IMG/VR virus record: IMGVR_UViG_3300021197_001919
Location: 1-45,371 of that record
Direction: 5' to 3' (one strand)
Length of the DNA stretch: 45,371 nt
Origin: a virus
The notes under the pieces: generated by a model
What the model was told of the DNA's origin: nothing
Databases searched by the model: none
What the model saw: only the letters and a program-made list of their open reading frames with translations
Part shown: positions 28,701-37,155 of the stretch, one piece after another
Layout of the letters: every line of letters begins with the position of its first letter
Numbering within the stretch: the first letter of the stretch is position 1
Made by a program: the position numbers and the translations under genes

Positions 28701-31175
28701 CAGAGAGGATTATTTGCTGGTGGGTTTGATGGATCGGATGGATCCAATGTGATAGATTTTGTCACGATAGACACGACTGGAAACGCAACGGATTTTGGAG
28801 ATCTAACGGCTGCAGGATATGCTGGTGACGGCATGTCTAACGGTCCAGATGACCGCGGGGTCATTATTGTCGGTGAAGCCAACGGAGACGCTTTAGATTT
28901 TGTCACGATAAGCACGGCAGGTAATGCGGTAGCTTTTGGTAACACTTTATCATCGGCAGCCAGAACAGCTGGAGCCACAGACAATGCTACAAATCAACGA
29001 GGTATCATTGCGGGAGGAACACCTGCTCAGGATGTCATAGAATTCATCACGATATCCACACTGGGTGGAGGATCACAGTTTGGTGATCTCTCACAAAACA
29101 CCACAGGAGCTAAGGGTCACTCTAACAAACAAAATGAACGAGCAGTCTTTGCGGGAGGAGCCACGAATACAATTGAGTTCGTGACGATGAACGTACTGGG
29201 CAACTCTGTTGATTTTGGAGACATGACACAACTAAAGACCTCAGAGGATCAAACAGCTGGTTCCTCAAATGCAATAAATGAGAGAGGAATCATGGTAGCC
29301 TCAACGACTACCGCTCACTCAATTGAAAACATAACGATCTCAACACCAAGTAACGCATTAATTTTTGGATCGCTTGCAGAAGCCAGAGAGGCAACCGCAG
29401 CGACATCCAACGCAACACCCACGAGAACAATTAACAGTTCATTCCCTGAGATCACAGCGGATAGAGTATCTGGTGTTGGTACCGCGATAACAAATCACGT
29501 TCCAGCTAACCTCGTTACCTCATCGGCTCAGTTAGCCTCAGAGATATCGGGATCTGTGGGAAGGTTTGAATCCACGTACTCTCCATATAGTGTCGAGATG
29601 TATCAGGGAACAGCAACCGGATCTACCGACATGCCATTCACGGCCTCAGCCGCAATGAAGAACGAACGATCGGTTCGATTTAATAATAATGGTTCGATAG
29701 GGATCACGGGTAGTCTGATGGCTCCAATGAGTGAATCTCAGACCTGGACTTGGTCTCATTGGTTGAGACAGACAAAAAATACATTTGAAAATTCCACTGA
29801 TAACGTTATCCAGGAATACAATCACACAATGAATTCCAACTACTACAATGGCATATGGAGGCTCAGACAAAACTCTCACTTGTTCCGAGTCATCACACCT
29901 AAATTTGACGATAGTGGGACAGATACAGTCTCATTAGATTTTACCAATGAAAAAACTTTCCTGAGAACATTTGGATACCAATGGAATCACCACGTGGTCA
30001 CATACGAACAGTCTTCCAGTAAGGTCGTCGATGCTGTATCGGGATCTACACCTCACTTGTATTCAATGTACCTCAATGGTAACTTGATGACTACTAGATC
30101 TGTTTCGCTAGAGTACAGAAACCCCATGGGGATCTCCGCTAGTCATTCAGATCGAGATCCAGGTAGAGATGGACCTATACGTATAGGAGAGAGATCTCCA
30201 GCTGGATCCAACTGGCAGGGATACTTCAACCACTCGGCCTACTGGGATACAGCTCTTTCGGCATCAGCTCTTAGATATCTATGGAATGCCGGTATAGCAG
30301 CAGATCCGCTCGTGAATTCACCATCGTATAACGCAGCAGCCAATCTTGTTGGATACTACCGATACGGCGATACCCAAAACGGAGTATCTGCATCTCACGA
30401 TGGATCCGCATGGCACTTTGGTAACCTGGCTAGTGGTAGTGGTAATGGATACGAGAACACATGGGCTTCCGCGTCATTCCAAGGAACATCAGATTCATCA
30501 AATAGAATTGACTTTGATGCACCACCCAAGAATGACAGATTCTTGACCGCAAGGTATCCAGAGGCATTATCAGGATCACAAGATGCCACGATAGCCTTCT
30601 GGGCAAGAACCGGTACTACTGGTAAAAAGGTAGAGTACCTAATAGGTAATGCAGCTGAACAGGGATTTGAAATCCGTAAGGGTGGAGATGATGCAAACTT
30701 TAGGTTTGCGGTCTTGACCGGTTCGTCTGCTCACGCCACTTCAAGTTTTGAAACACACCATGCGATCCCCGACAATAACTCTGAGGGAACATCAAGTGGA
30801 TTTGCCCATTATGCTCTCACGTATGATGGGGATGGAGCACTAACGGGATACGTTCAGGGTTCTGGATCAGCACTCACGAGAACCGGCACTGCAACCGCTA
30901 GTTTGAGTTTTGATACTGGATCCTTCAAGTTTGCTGACACAGCAGGTACAGGAATCTTGAACATAGGTAGGAAATCCAGACACTCTGGATCAACATGGTT
31001 GGGAAGTATCCACGAGGTAGCGATATGGACTTCGAGTTTATCCGCAGATGCTATTGCAGACTTAGCAAAGGGACCATTTGACCTTGGTACCAAAACAACA
31101 ACAAATTACAATGCCACTTCAAGTCTTGTGACTTATTTTTCCATGACTAGTGGTTCATTCAATGGAGGCTCTTAA
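25785..31175 (+). CDS. Giant adhesin paralogue with three LamG-like domains and two propeller cassettes, 1796 aa
   Basis: ATG at 25785 with AGGAAG at 25773..25778. The N-terminus MAIKDLIVLNETDSKLEAQQ, then GTDTARIKG, matches the two upstream paralogues. Order of modules: fibre repeats (residues about 60-275); propeller cassette 1 (279-568); LamG-like domain 1 (about 620-882, LVAWWEMGEN, FTISFWFRG, WQHFVITCDRD); propeller cassette 2 (923-1213); LamG-like 2 (about 1270-1510, WTWSHWLRQT, WNHHVVTYEQ, YSMYLNGNL); and LamG-like 3 (about 1574-1780, ATIAFWARTG, FAHYALTYDGDG, a closing LGSIHEVAIWTSSLS). Compared with its paralogues it has gained one cassette and two lectin-like domains. It runs straight into the next gene (stop and start share one base). 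Confidence 0.85.
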   Translation: MAIKDLIVLNETDSKLEAQQGTDTARIKGTSRTVLDIVSDDEVSVLKVNSSGSEVVMGGPVTMSGDISGSLPTASMGHAKAAVFTGDGSELTGIITPDTVSSSLQLADVISGSWQTELSSSDLVFVDGGISGSGVSTGSFGRFIAVDTFAGEGTQLSNVPFNGIVSSSTQIGQDTSGSFLGQLSGTAPAQTFIGGGVSASLNSSSSLHSVVASFEGDASQLTGMDLPHGLISSSAQLPDVSGSYVGLFVSGSVIELNKGLKAAGSGGVSGSNAGPGGQKAIFSGFNNNEIQHVTISTLGDTADFGDLTETLRYGGVISNGSNDRGIIAGDYPSTNTINYVTISINANAQDFGDLGSFNNDSRHGAKNSISNGTNERGIFTGGVYPNYGADIHQFITISTLGNAKLFGNLETTMFNIGAHGTSNQTNERGIIDVRQVMEYITISTLGDSAFFGNHLEDGTTGGFGRIGHTSNGTDNRAVRGGTNSTTIAYHTLATNSDSLDFGDFTETFGTGNTATSNTTDQRGLFTQGNSTDTMNYLTINTLANALDFGNFEAGYGGHMAASNAGATQHVSELSEITSSTFVGDGAGLTFDLPLGAVSSSRDIGHHVSNSLHSPMGVAVNNLVAWWEMGENIEISGTVGDPQAKVIRVFDSSGNGNHLIASGSISGSNIVTSYTPSGSTYHNNYTGSYRALEFDRTDQFLQTEKPFDVFLKPQFTISFWFRGNLGGYTQQQVFFQNGVMDINAYANYFNTTVHGITLQSQQVTGISYPKWQHFVITCDRDTRQINLHGNNQGNVASASIEGQAPTGKYYHGTNQSGSTLYDRYWPQNDDPTPIYGNAANPFRIGANATLSKLITGSFDDIAIYDKVLSLEEITTLYNYGTGSHPNAISSSHMDSVQTEMFVGGGVTTGYSFNNSLSSSAGGDRVLIAGGTNSSDTDTDTIEHITVSTPGNAIDFGNRTEGKYNISALSNGLRQRGLFAGGFDGSDGSNVIDFVTIDTTGNATDFGDLTAAGYAGDGMSNGPDDRGVIIVGEANGDALDFVTISTAGNAVAFGNTLSSAARTAGATDNATNQRGIIAGGTPAQDVIEFITISTLGGGSQFGDLSQNTTGAKGHSNKQNERAVFAGGATNTIEFVTMNVLGNSVDFGDMTQLKTSEDQTAGSSNAINERGIMVASTTTAHSIENITISTPSNALIFGSLAEAREATAATSNATPTRTINSSFPEITADRVSGVGTAITNHVPANLVTSSAQLASEISGSVGRFESTYSPYSVEMYQGTATGSTDMPFTASAAMKNERSVRFNNNGSIGITGSLMAPMSESQTWTWSHWLRQTKNTFENSTDNVIQEYNHTMNSNYYNGIWRLRQNSHLFRVITPKFDDSGTDTVSLDFTNEKTFLRTFGYQWNHHVVTYEQSSSKVVDAVSGSTPHLYSMYLNGNLMTTRSVSLEYRNPMGISASHSDRDPGRDGPIRIGERSPAGSNWQGYFNHSAYWDTALSASALRYLWNAGIAADPLVNSPSYNAAANLVGYYRYGDTQNGVSASHDGSAWHFGNLASGSGNGYENTWASASFQGTSDSSNRIDFDAPPKNDRFLTARYPEALSGSQDATIAFWARTGTTGKKVEYLIGNAAEQGFEIRKGGDDANFRFAVLTGSSAHATSSFETHHAIPDNNSEGTSSGFAHYALTYDGDGALTGYVQGSGSALTRTGTATASLSFDTGSFKFADTAGTGILNIGRKSRHSGSTWLGSIHEVAIWTSSLSADAIADLAKGPFDLGTKTTTNYNATSSLVTYFSMTSGSFNGGS
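26619..27488 (+). repeat. Kelch-like cassette, six repeats (290 aa)
   Basis: Follows the lead-in PGGQK. Six units open at KAIFSG, RGIIAGD, RGIFTGG, RGIIDVR, RAVRGGT and RGLFTQG. The cassette lies before the first LamG-like domain, unlike the C-terminal cassettes of the two upstream paralogues. Confidence 0.8.
28551..29423 (+). repeat. Kelch-like cassette, six repeats (291 aa)
   Basis: Follows the lead-in SAGGDR. Six units open at RVLIAGG, RGLFAGG, RGVIIVG, RGIIAGG, RAVFAGG and RGIMVAS. The four Gly-Gly openings make this cassette the closest of the eight to a classical kelch diglycine pattern. Confidence 0.8.
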
Positions 31176-34100
31176 TGGCTTGGGTATTTAAAGATAAATC
31201 ACCTGGAAACACAGGAAATGAATTATCATCTTCAGTTCCAGCAGCGGTATCTGCATCAGACTTCTTGGAATCATCCAGAAGGGTAGATGCTCCAGCTGAG
31301 CATGAAGATTTATACGAGAGATCACTCCAGGGAAACATTAAACACATTCACGCTAGTGTGGGGGGACAAAATGTAGGCACTACGGGAAATCCCACATTTG
31401 CAAACATCACGGTAACTAACCAGTTGAATGCTGGATCTATCATCGTGGATGCCACTGGACAACCCAACTACTCATCCAGTATTGGAAATGGTTTGTCTGT
31501 GTTTGGAGATACCATTGATGACGTTCATTCTGTAACTGGATCTTTCAACGTCTCAGGTTCTCTAGAAGTTCAGACGCTTATGGATCTGTCGGGATCTTCT
31601 CACTACAGCATGTCTGCAGAATACTTTGAGGGTAAGGGAACATCTCTCGCCAATGCCAAAATAGATAATGCAGATCATGTTCCTGTAGATGTCTTTGAGG
31701 ATACAACATCCGCATTACAGTTGCCTACGGGTTCTAGACCAACACAACCTCCTGGTCAGCGTGGTATTATGGTCGGAGGCGATCAAGGTCCATCCAACGT
31801 TAGTGACCAGATACAATTTGTCACAATCAGTACTCCTTCGAACGCAACAGACTTTGGTAATCTATCAGCTGAGAAGAAAGATCAAGGAGCTGCATCGAAC
31901 GGAGTAAACGACAGAGGGATAACTTTTGGTGGTTTAGCGATAACAGATGTAATAGAATTTAATACGATTAGCACTCCTTCTGATGCCATAGATTTTGGAA
32001 ATATGTTTGAGTTTCTCCATGGAGTGGGAGGAACTTCTAACGGACCCAATGAGAGAGCCTTATTGATTGGTGGTAATGGCCAAGGACAAAAGAACACTAT
32101 AGAGTTTGTCACAATTTCAACCACCGGTAATGCTAATGATTTTGGTGATACGGTTGATCCAAGACACTTAGTCGGAGCAACTAGCAATGGAGTCAACGAT
32201 AGAGCGGTATACGTAGGGAATTCACCCGTCAGTACCGATATAGAATTCGTGACAATATCCACAACTGGTAATGCAGCAAAGTTTGGAGACACTACGGCTA
32301 ATTTTGATGGTCCTCGAGGGAGTTCTAATGATCTCAACGACCGCGCAGTCTTCAACAATGCAGCCACGATAGAATTCTTAGCTATATCACATGAAGGAAA
32401 CACTTTAGATTTTGGCGACCGTACGGTTGCAGCAAAGCTACCATCAGGGTTCTCAAACGGAACTGATGAGAGAGGAATGTTCGCTGGAGGTACAGTGGCT
32501 CCTCTCAACGATACAATTGATTACGTGACGATCTCGACACCAGGAAACGCTATAGACTTTGGGAACATGTTGAGCGCTACCGCGGCTGGATACGGATACA
32601 GTAATTCACCAACACAGAATTGGCCTTATGAGAACAGCCTGGATAGTATCACGTTGTTCACGTCAGGATCAGCAAGCTCTTACTCAAGCATCACGGGTTC
32701 ATATCTCCACATATCAGCATCAACGCAGGGACAATCTGGAGGAGTCTACAGTGGCTCATCGGCAACTCTTCTGGAAACCATTGAATCTGGTTCACTAACA
32801 GTTTCCTCAAATACACCTCCCGGAAACACTAGTGTTCATTTCATGGGAAGTGGTACCAACAATACCTCGATAGAAACCGTGAGGATAAATACTCCGGGTG
32901 ATGCTACAGACTTTGGTGGTGTTCAACTACACCGTGGATATCAAAATGCTGGTCTCAGCAATGGTATTCTGCAACGGGGAATATTCGTTGGTGGAATGTA
33001 TAATGACGACGTTCTTAATAAACAGATACAATACATAACAATTTCTACTCCAGGTAATGCAAACTCATTTGGTGAAGCAGGAGGTCCCGTGAATCAAGCG
33101 GGTGGCTTATCTAATGGTCCAGGTCAACGAGGTGTATACACGAGAACACTGAACCCTGGTCAATCTAATGGTCTTGAGTATATCACGATATCCACGCTAG
33201 GGAATGGTTTTGACTTTGGGGACCAAACGATGGAAAGAACATTAGTATCAGGTCTTTCCAATGGTGTCCACGACAGAGGAGTCTTCGCGGGAGATAAACC
33301 TTTTGTTTCTGGTCAAATGGATTTCATTACAATTTCAACTCCATCGAATGCAAGTATTTTTGGCAATCTTCGTCTACAGATGAACAAACCCGCTGCCTTT
33401 TCGAACGACACCAACGGTAGGGGTATCCTGGCCAGTGGTGGAGGTCTCAATTCAGGTATCATAAATACCATTGAGCACATCGCGATATCAACATTAGGCG
33501 ACACAGCAGAGTTTGGACATTTACAAACCGGAGCAAATGATGGAGCCACTGGAGCCTCTAATGGTCGTGGTGAACGCGGAATAGCATTTGACATGAGGAC
33601 CTCTAACCCAGTAGGACACCTTCCGCTCATTGAAACCATTACGATCGATAGACCAAGTGACGCTGTGACGTTTGGGAATTGTGTCGACACTACACCCAAT
33701 GTAAGTTCAGCAACAAGCGACGGAGCAACCTTTTATCCTCAAGCTGCATACCCATCCATGAGATTTTCTGTAGATTTAGCTCACATGAAAGCAAATGCGT
33801 CCGGAAGTGCTAATTTTCAATCCGGAGGATTATTCACGATACCGATCATCACTTCAGCCAGTACGGCTCAAAGTGGTTCCAATTCTTTCGTGAGGGGAGC
33901 CGAAGGAGCGACCGGTAGGACTGGTATCTTTGAGGCATGGACCGGACTAGTCCCACAGAGGGTAAATGTACCATCAGGTTCATCACCACAATTTTTATCA
34001 TTCCAGGCTAGATCTGGCTCTAGTGCACAGAACGCATCAATGTCAATAGCCTCTACGTTTAATGTATCGGCATCATTCACGAGCGGTAGTGCGGTATCAG

Positions 34101-36229
34101 CATCAACTGTTGCTGCAACGCAAGTATTTGGCACAAACACGATTTATACAGGTGAATGGAAGACTATCACTTCAGGTTCTATCGTACCGGGACAGAGAGC
34201 TGTTGTTGGTAATGGTGGAAGCATTAGTATTGATTACGCCACGATAAGTACACTTGGAAACGCAATAGATTTTGGAGATGGAGTGGCTTCTCTGGATTAC
34301 AGCAGAGGTCTATCCAATGGTGTCCGAGATAGAGGTTTGATCGCTGGTGGTAAGATCACGGGAGGAGCTGATAGAACTACTATAGACTTCATAACAATTA
34401 ATACTCCAGCAAATGCTATAGCTGGGTATGGTGATATTCAACACGGTGATGGGTCTAAAGGTGGTTCTCTATCAAACGGACCAGATGATCGTGGGTTGTT
34501 GTTCAGTAATGAAACAGCAACCGGTAAGATAGAATTTTTATCCTTGGTCTCACCAGGCGACGCTACTGATTTTGGAAATATGGTACATGGAGTCAGAGAT
34601 GAATTCCAACATATGTCCAACGGAGTAGGGAACAGAGGAGCATATACGGGAGGCGGTCCAGCTGCACAGACCGGTATAGAGTTCGTCACGATATCATCGA
34701 TAGGTGACGCTACAACCTTTGGAGATACTACGGTTGCACGTGCAGATCAACATGATGGTGGAGGATCTAATGATCAGAACAACAGAGGAATCTTTGCTGG
34801 TGGCTCTGATAACGTCACGATAGACTTTATAACGCTGACCAGTATAGGTAACGCTATAGATTTTGGCGATCTGGCTATGGATGGTGACGACAGCTACAAC
34901 TGGATGGCAACCAATGGTGTAGGAGAGAGAGCTCTTGTGGGAGCCGATGATGTAAATGAAATAGCATTCATCACTATCAACACAGCGGGTAACTCAACAA
35001 ACTTTGGTGATCTCAACTCTACGAACGATGATGGTAAGTTCGCTCTATCAAATGGAGCAACACATCCTGCGGAACCAGGCTCAACACTATCCGTGGAAAG
35101 AACATTCACATCTAGTTCGATAGCTTTTGGATCCGGATCAACTATATTCAATGCGTCTTCATCACTTGATATAAATGGATTTACTGGACAGCTTTCTCAG
35201 TCTAACTTTGCCACTGGGTCTTCGATAGCACTGACGTCTCGGATTATGAACACAACAGGTTCAGGACAGGTCTCAGCATCTATAAGTGCAGGAGCGCTCA
35301 TAGACTTTTCACCCAAGACGCTACCGGGTGAACGAGGTTTACTGGTATCATCAGACAGTCCAGGCAACGATACTATTGGCTTTATAACAATTAGTACGCT
35401 TGGAAATGCAGCTCTCTTTGGAGAGGTTTCTGTAGCAGCCGTTCTCAAACCCGGAGGTTCAAACGGAACTGGAGGTAGATTTGTTAAGGGAATTGGAGGC
35501 GCAAGTGGAGATGGAAATTTAAGCAATGAATTTTTCACAATAAGTACGTGTGGTAATGCAGTTCATTTTGGTTACGCTACTCATGATCGACAATATAACT
35601 CAGCAGCCACTAACGGAACGGATCAACGCTTGGTGGTCTGTGCCACAAGAAATAATGAGAATGTTGAATTCTTGACCATTTCAACTTTAGGGAACTCTCT
35701 ATTGAGTGGATTTGATACGTCTATATTCACACCTTCTAAGTCTACTAATGGAGTAGATCAAGGTGGAGCAACGTCTAATGGGAGAAACGGTAGAGCGGTA
35801 TGGACCAGTCAATTAAATGGAGGAACAGACGCTGTCCATACAATGTTTTATATGTCAATTCTCTCAGGAGGTGACTCAAAAACATTTGGTACTCTTACGG
35901 GTGCTCCTAATTTTTCTGGAGCTCTGAGTAATGACGTAGATGATCGAGCAGTATTTCATCACCAAAATAGTAATATTATGGATTACATCACGATATCAAC
36001 TCCAATGAATGCTGTAGATTTTGGCGACAATACGGGTAATGGAGGCTCTTGTGTGGGTGTGAGTAATGGAATTAATCAACGAGGTATAGTATATCAACAT
36101 GATACCCTAATTATAAATTACATAACAGTATCTACACCAAGCAATGCTGTTGAGTTTGGTGAGCAATTAGCCGCGGTGGGAGTATCAGATCAATTTGGAG
36201 GACAAGGCGGTACTGATTCAGCTTTGTAA
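31175..36229 (+). CDS. Giant adhesin with four propeller cassettes, 1684 aa
   Basis: The ATG shares its A with the preceding TAA, which suggests coupling to the gene upstream. The N-terminus (MAWVFKDKSPGNTGNELSSS) is unlike the other three adhesins, so it may dock elsewhere or bind to another fibre. About residues 50-190 are fibre repeats (NVGTTGNPTFANITVTNQL, then FGDTIDDVHSVTGSF). Four six-repeat cassettes follow at residues 196-482, 552-852, 1008-1297 and 1387-1684, separated by Ser/Gly/Ala-rich linkers of 69, 155 and 89 residues. No LamG-like domain is visible. It is the extreme case of cassette multiplication in this cluster: 24 repeats in one chain. A receptor-binding role is likely; that the cassettes fold as beta propellers is inferred. 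Confidence 0.85.
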   Translation: MAWVFKDKSPGNTGNELSSSVPAAVSASDFLESSRRVDAPAEHEDLYERSLQGNIKHIHASVGGQNVGTTGNPTFANITVTNQLNAGSIIVDATGQPNYSSSIGNGLSVFGDTIDDVHSVTGSFNVSGSLEVQTLMDLSGSSHYSMSAEYFEGKGTSLANAKIDNADHVPVDVFEDTTSALQLPTGSRPTQPPGQRGIMVGGDQGPSNVSDQIQFVTISTPSNATDFGNLSAEKKDQGAASNGVNDRGITFGGLAITDVIEFNTISTPSDAIDFGNMFEFLHGVGGTSNGPNERALLIGGNGQGQKNTIEFVTISTTGNANDFGDTVDPRHLVGATSNGVNDRAVYVGNSPVSTDIEFVTISTTGNAAKFGDTTANFDGPRGSSNDLNDRAVFNNAATIEFLAISHEGNTLDFGDRTVAAKLPSGFSNGTDERGMFAGGTVAPLNDTIDYVTISTPGNAIDFGNMLSATAAGYGYSNSPTQNWPYENSLDSITLFTSGSASSYSSITGSYLHISASTQGQSGGVYSGSSATLLETIESGSLTVSSNTPPGNTSVHFMGSGTNNTSIETVRINTPGDATDFGGVQLHRGYQNAGLSNGILQRGIFVGGMYNDDVLNKQIQYITISTPGNANSFGEAGGPVNQAGGLSNGPGQRGVYTRTLNPGQSNGLEYITISTLGNGFDFGDQTMERTLVSGLSNGVHDRGVFAGDKPFVSGQMDFITISTPSNASIFGNLRLQMNKPAAFSNDTNGRGILASGGGLNSGIINTIEHIAISTLGDTAEFGHLQTGANDGATGASNGRGERGIAFDMRTSNPVGHLPLIETITIDRPSDAVTFGNCVDTTPNVSSATSDGATFYPQAAYPSMRFSVDLAHMKANASGSANFQSGGLFTIPIITSASTAQSGSNSFVRGAEGATGRTGIFEAWTGLVPQRVNVPSGSSPQFLSFQARSGSSAQNASMSIASTFNVSASFTSGSAVSASTVAATQVFGTNTIYTGEWKTITSGSIVPGQRAVVGNGGSISIDYATISTLGNAIDFGDGVASLDYSRGLSNGVRDRGLIAGGKITGGADRTTIDFITINTPANAIAGYGDIQHGDGSKGGSLSNGPDDRGLLFSNETATGKIEFLSLVSPGDATDFGNMVHGVRDEFQHMSNGVGNRGAYTGGGPAAQTGIEFVTISSIGDATTFGDTTVARADQHDGGGSNDQNNRGIFAGGSDNVTIDFITLTSIGNAIDFGDLAMDGDDSYNWMATNGVGERALVGADDVNEIAFITINTAGNSTNFGDLNSTNDDGKFALSNGATHPAEPGSTLSVERTFTSSSIAFGSGSTIFNASSSLDINGFTGQLSQSNFATGSSIALTSRIMNTTGSGQVSASISAGALIDFSPKTLPGERGLLVSSDSPGNDTIGFITISTLGNAALFGEVSVAAVLKPGGSNGTGGRFVKGIGGASGDGNLSNEFFTISTCGNAVHFGYATHDRQYNSAATNGTDQRLVVCATRNNENVEFLTISTLGNSLLSGFDTSIFTPSKSTNGVDQGGATSNGRNGRAVWTSQLNGGTDAVHTMFYMSILSGGDSKTFGTLTGAPNFSGALSNDVDDRAVFHHQNSNIMDYITISTPMNAVDFGDNTGNGGSCVGVSNGINQRGIVYQHDTLIINYITVSTPSNAVEFGEQLAAVGVSDQFGGQGGTDSAL
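31760..32620 (+). repeat. Kelch-like cassette, six repeats (287 aa)
   Basis: First of four in this gene, after the lead-in PPGQR. Units open at RGIMVGG, RGITFGG, RALLIGG, RAVYVGN, RAVFNNA and RGMFAGG. The core TISTP/T-x-NA-x-DFGN/D is strongly kept, and the last unit ends in SNSPTQN. Confidence 0.8.
32828..33730 (+). repeat. Kelch-like cassette, six repeats (301 aa)
   Basis: Second of four. The first unit is degenerate at its opening (TSVHFMG instead of RGVFAGG) after the lead-in PPGN. The next five open at RGIFVGG, RGVYTRT, RGVFAGD, RGILASG and RGIAFDM. It ends SATSDGAT. Confidence 0.75.
34196..35065 (+). repeat. Kelch-like cassette, six repeats (290 aa)
   Basis: Third of four, after the lead-in IVPGQR. 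Units open at RAVVGNG, RGLIAGG, RGLLFSN, RGAYTGG, RGIFAGG and RALVGAD, and the last ends SNGATH. Confidence 0.8.
35333..36226 (+). repeat. Kelch-like cassette, six repeats (298 aa)
   Basis: Fourth of four, after the lead-in TLPGER. Units open at RGLLVSS, RFVKGIG, RLVVCAT, RAVWTSQ, RAVFHHQ and RGIVYQH. Several openings have lost Gly-Gly, and unit three is about eight residues longer, so this is the most divergent cassette. Confidence 0.75.
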
Positions 36230-36294
36230 AAATCTAACTGTTTAATCAGAGAGCTCGATATATATAGATATATAAATTATTGGAGGTTATCTTA

Positions 36295-37149
36295 ATGTCT
36301 AAATCAGACACACTTGTTAAAAAAAATAATTCTACACTAGTAGATCCAGAACAAATCCAACACTCGGCAATCACCGAGATCTTAAATCAACCAGGCGGTC
36401 TTACGACCATTACTGATGAAAAGCTAGCTACGATACAAAGAAATATGCCGGAAATCATCAGGGCTACACAAGCCGTTGATAGAAAGAACACTCAGACGAC
36501 CTCAACCCTAATGTCACTTACGATGTTAAATGATTCTCCATACCGGAGATTGCGTCAGGTATTAGCTCAGATATCCAGGAAGAGAGGAGCTGTAGAGGAT
36601 TCATATTTTCGACTCAAAGAGGATAAAATTAAAGCTAAGCAACTGAGAGAGCGAGGAGATGAACTCTCGGAAGCCAAAGCTGAACGTATTGAGTATGGTA
36701 TTCAACAATCAACTCGTGGTATTGAACAAGCCTTGAAAGAAATAGGTTTCTTCCAAGAGATATACAATGAGATCATGGCTTCTCATAACATTCCAGAAAA
36801 TTGGGATGAGGAAGACTCAGAGAAGGAAGAGATTGACGCACACCTCAAGATGGCTTTTAGACACGCTATTAGAGACGTGATGGCTCATGGCAGACTTGGT
36901 ATGGGTACTCTTGAGTATATGGAGCAGTATGGAGTACATCCACAAACTGCTTTCAGATTAGTATCTCAATACATAAATGATAACGATGAGAGTATTGGAA
37001 CCGGAAAAGCACCAACAGTAGATAATCTATACAATTTCTTGGATTCAATGTGTGAACAGTTTAGAGAAGCACACCTGGCAGTTATTCGTCGTATAGGAGT
37101 CAAAGGTATCATCAAGAACGATTGGCTGTATAAGACCGAACACGCTTAA
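36295..37149 (+). CDS. Coiled-coil hypothetical protein, 284 aa
   Basis: ATG at 36295 is chosen over an upstream in-frame TTG at 36280 because a strong GGAGG (36283..36287) lies seven bases before it. The protein is helical and charged. A coiled-coil-like stretch covers about residues 85-160 (SYFRLKEDKIKAKQLRERGD and onward), followed by an acidic segment (NIPENWDEEDSEKEEIDAHL) and a helical C-terminal half. No membrane segment or catalytic motif is visible, and I do not recognise a named family. It starts the block between the adhesins and the packaging genes, so a virion or assembly function is plausible. Confidence 0.8.
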   Translation: MSKSDTLVKKNNSTLVDPEQIQHSAITEILNQPGGLTTITDEKLATIQRNMPEIIRATQAVDRKNTQTTSTLMSLTMLNDSPYRRLRQVLAQISRKRGAVEDSYFRLKEDKIKAKQLRERGDELSEAKAERIEYGIQQSTRGIEQALKEIGFFQEIYNEIMASHNIPENWDEEDSEKEEIDAHLKMAFRHAIRDVMAHGRLGMGTLEYMEQYGVHPQTAFRLVSQYINDNDESIGTGKAPTVDNLYNFLDSMCEQFREAHLAVIRRIGVKGIIKNDWLYKTEHA

Positions 37150-37155
37150 TACTTA

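Noticed and set aside
31882-32508. 208-codon minus-strand frame within the 1684-residue adhesin gene
   Set aside because: It mirrors the kelch-like repeats on the complement, and its periodic Pro/Ser composition follows the sense repeat.
18379-36229. Diversity-generating retroelement acting on the variable adhesin repeats
   Set aside because: No reverse transcriptase gene, template repeat or clustered A-site variation pattern is visible in the window.
36250-36276. TATATATAGATATATAAA-like stretch as another late promoter
   Set aside because: It is low-complexity alternating AT sequence with no exact TATTTATA or TATAAATA, so it cannot be separated from background.
36280-36294. TTG at 36280 as start of the coiled-coil protein
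   Set aside because: The GGAGG site at 36283..36287 lies after this TTG and is correctly spaced for ATG 36295.
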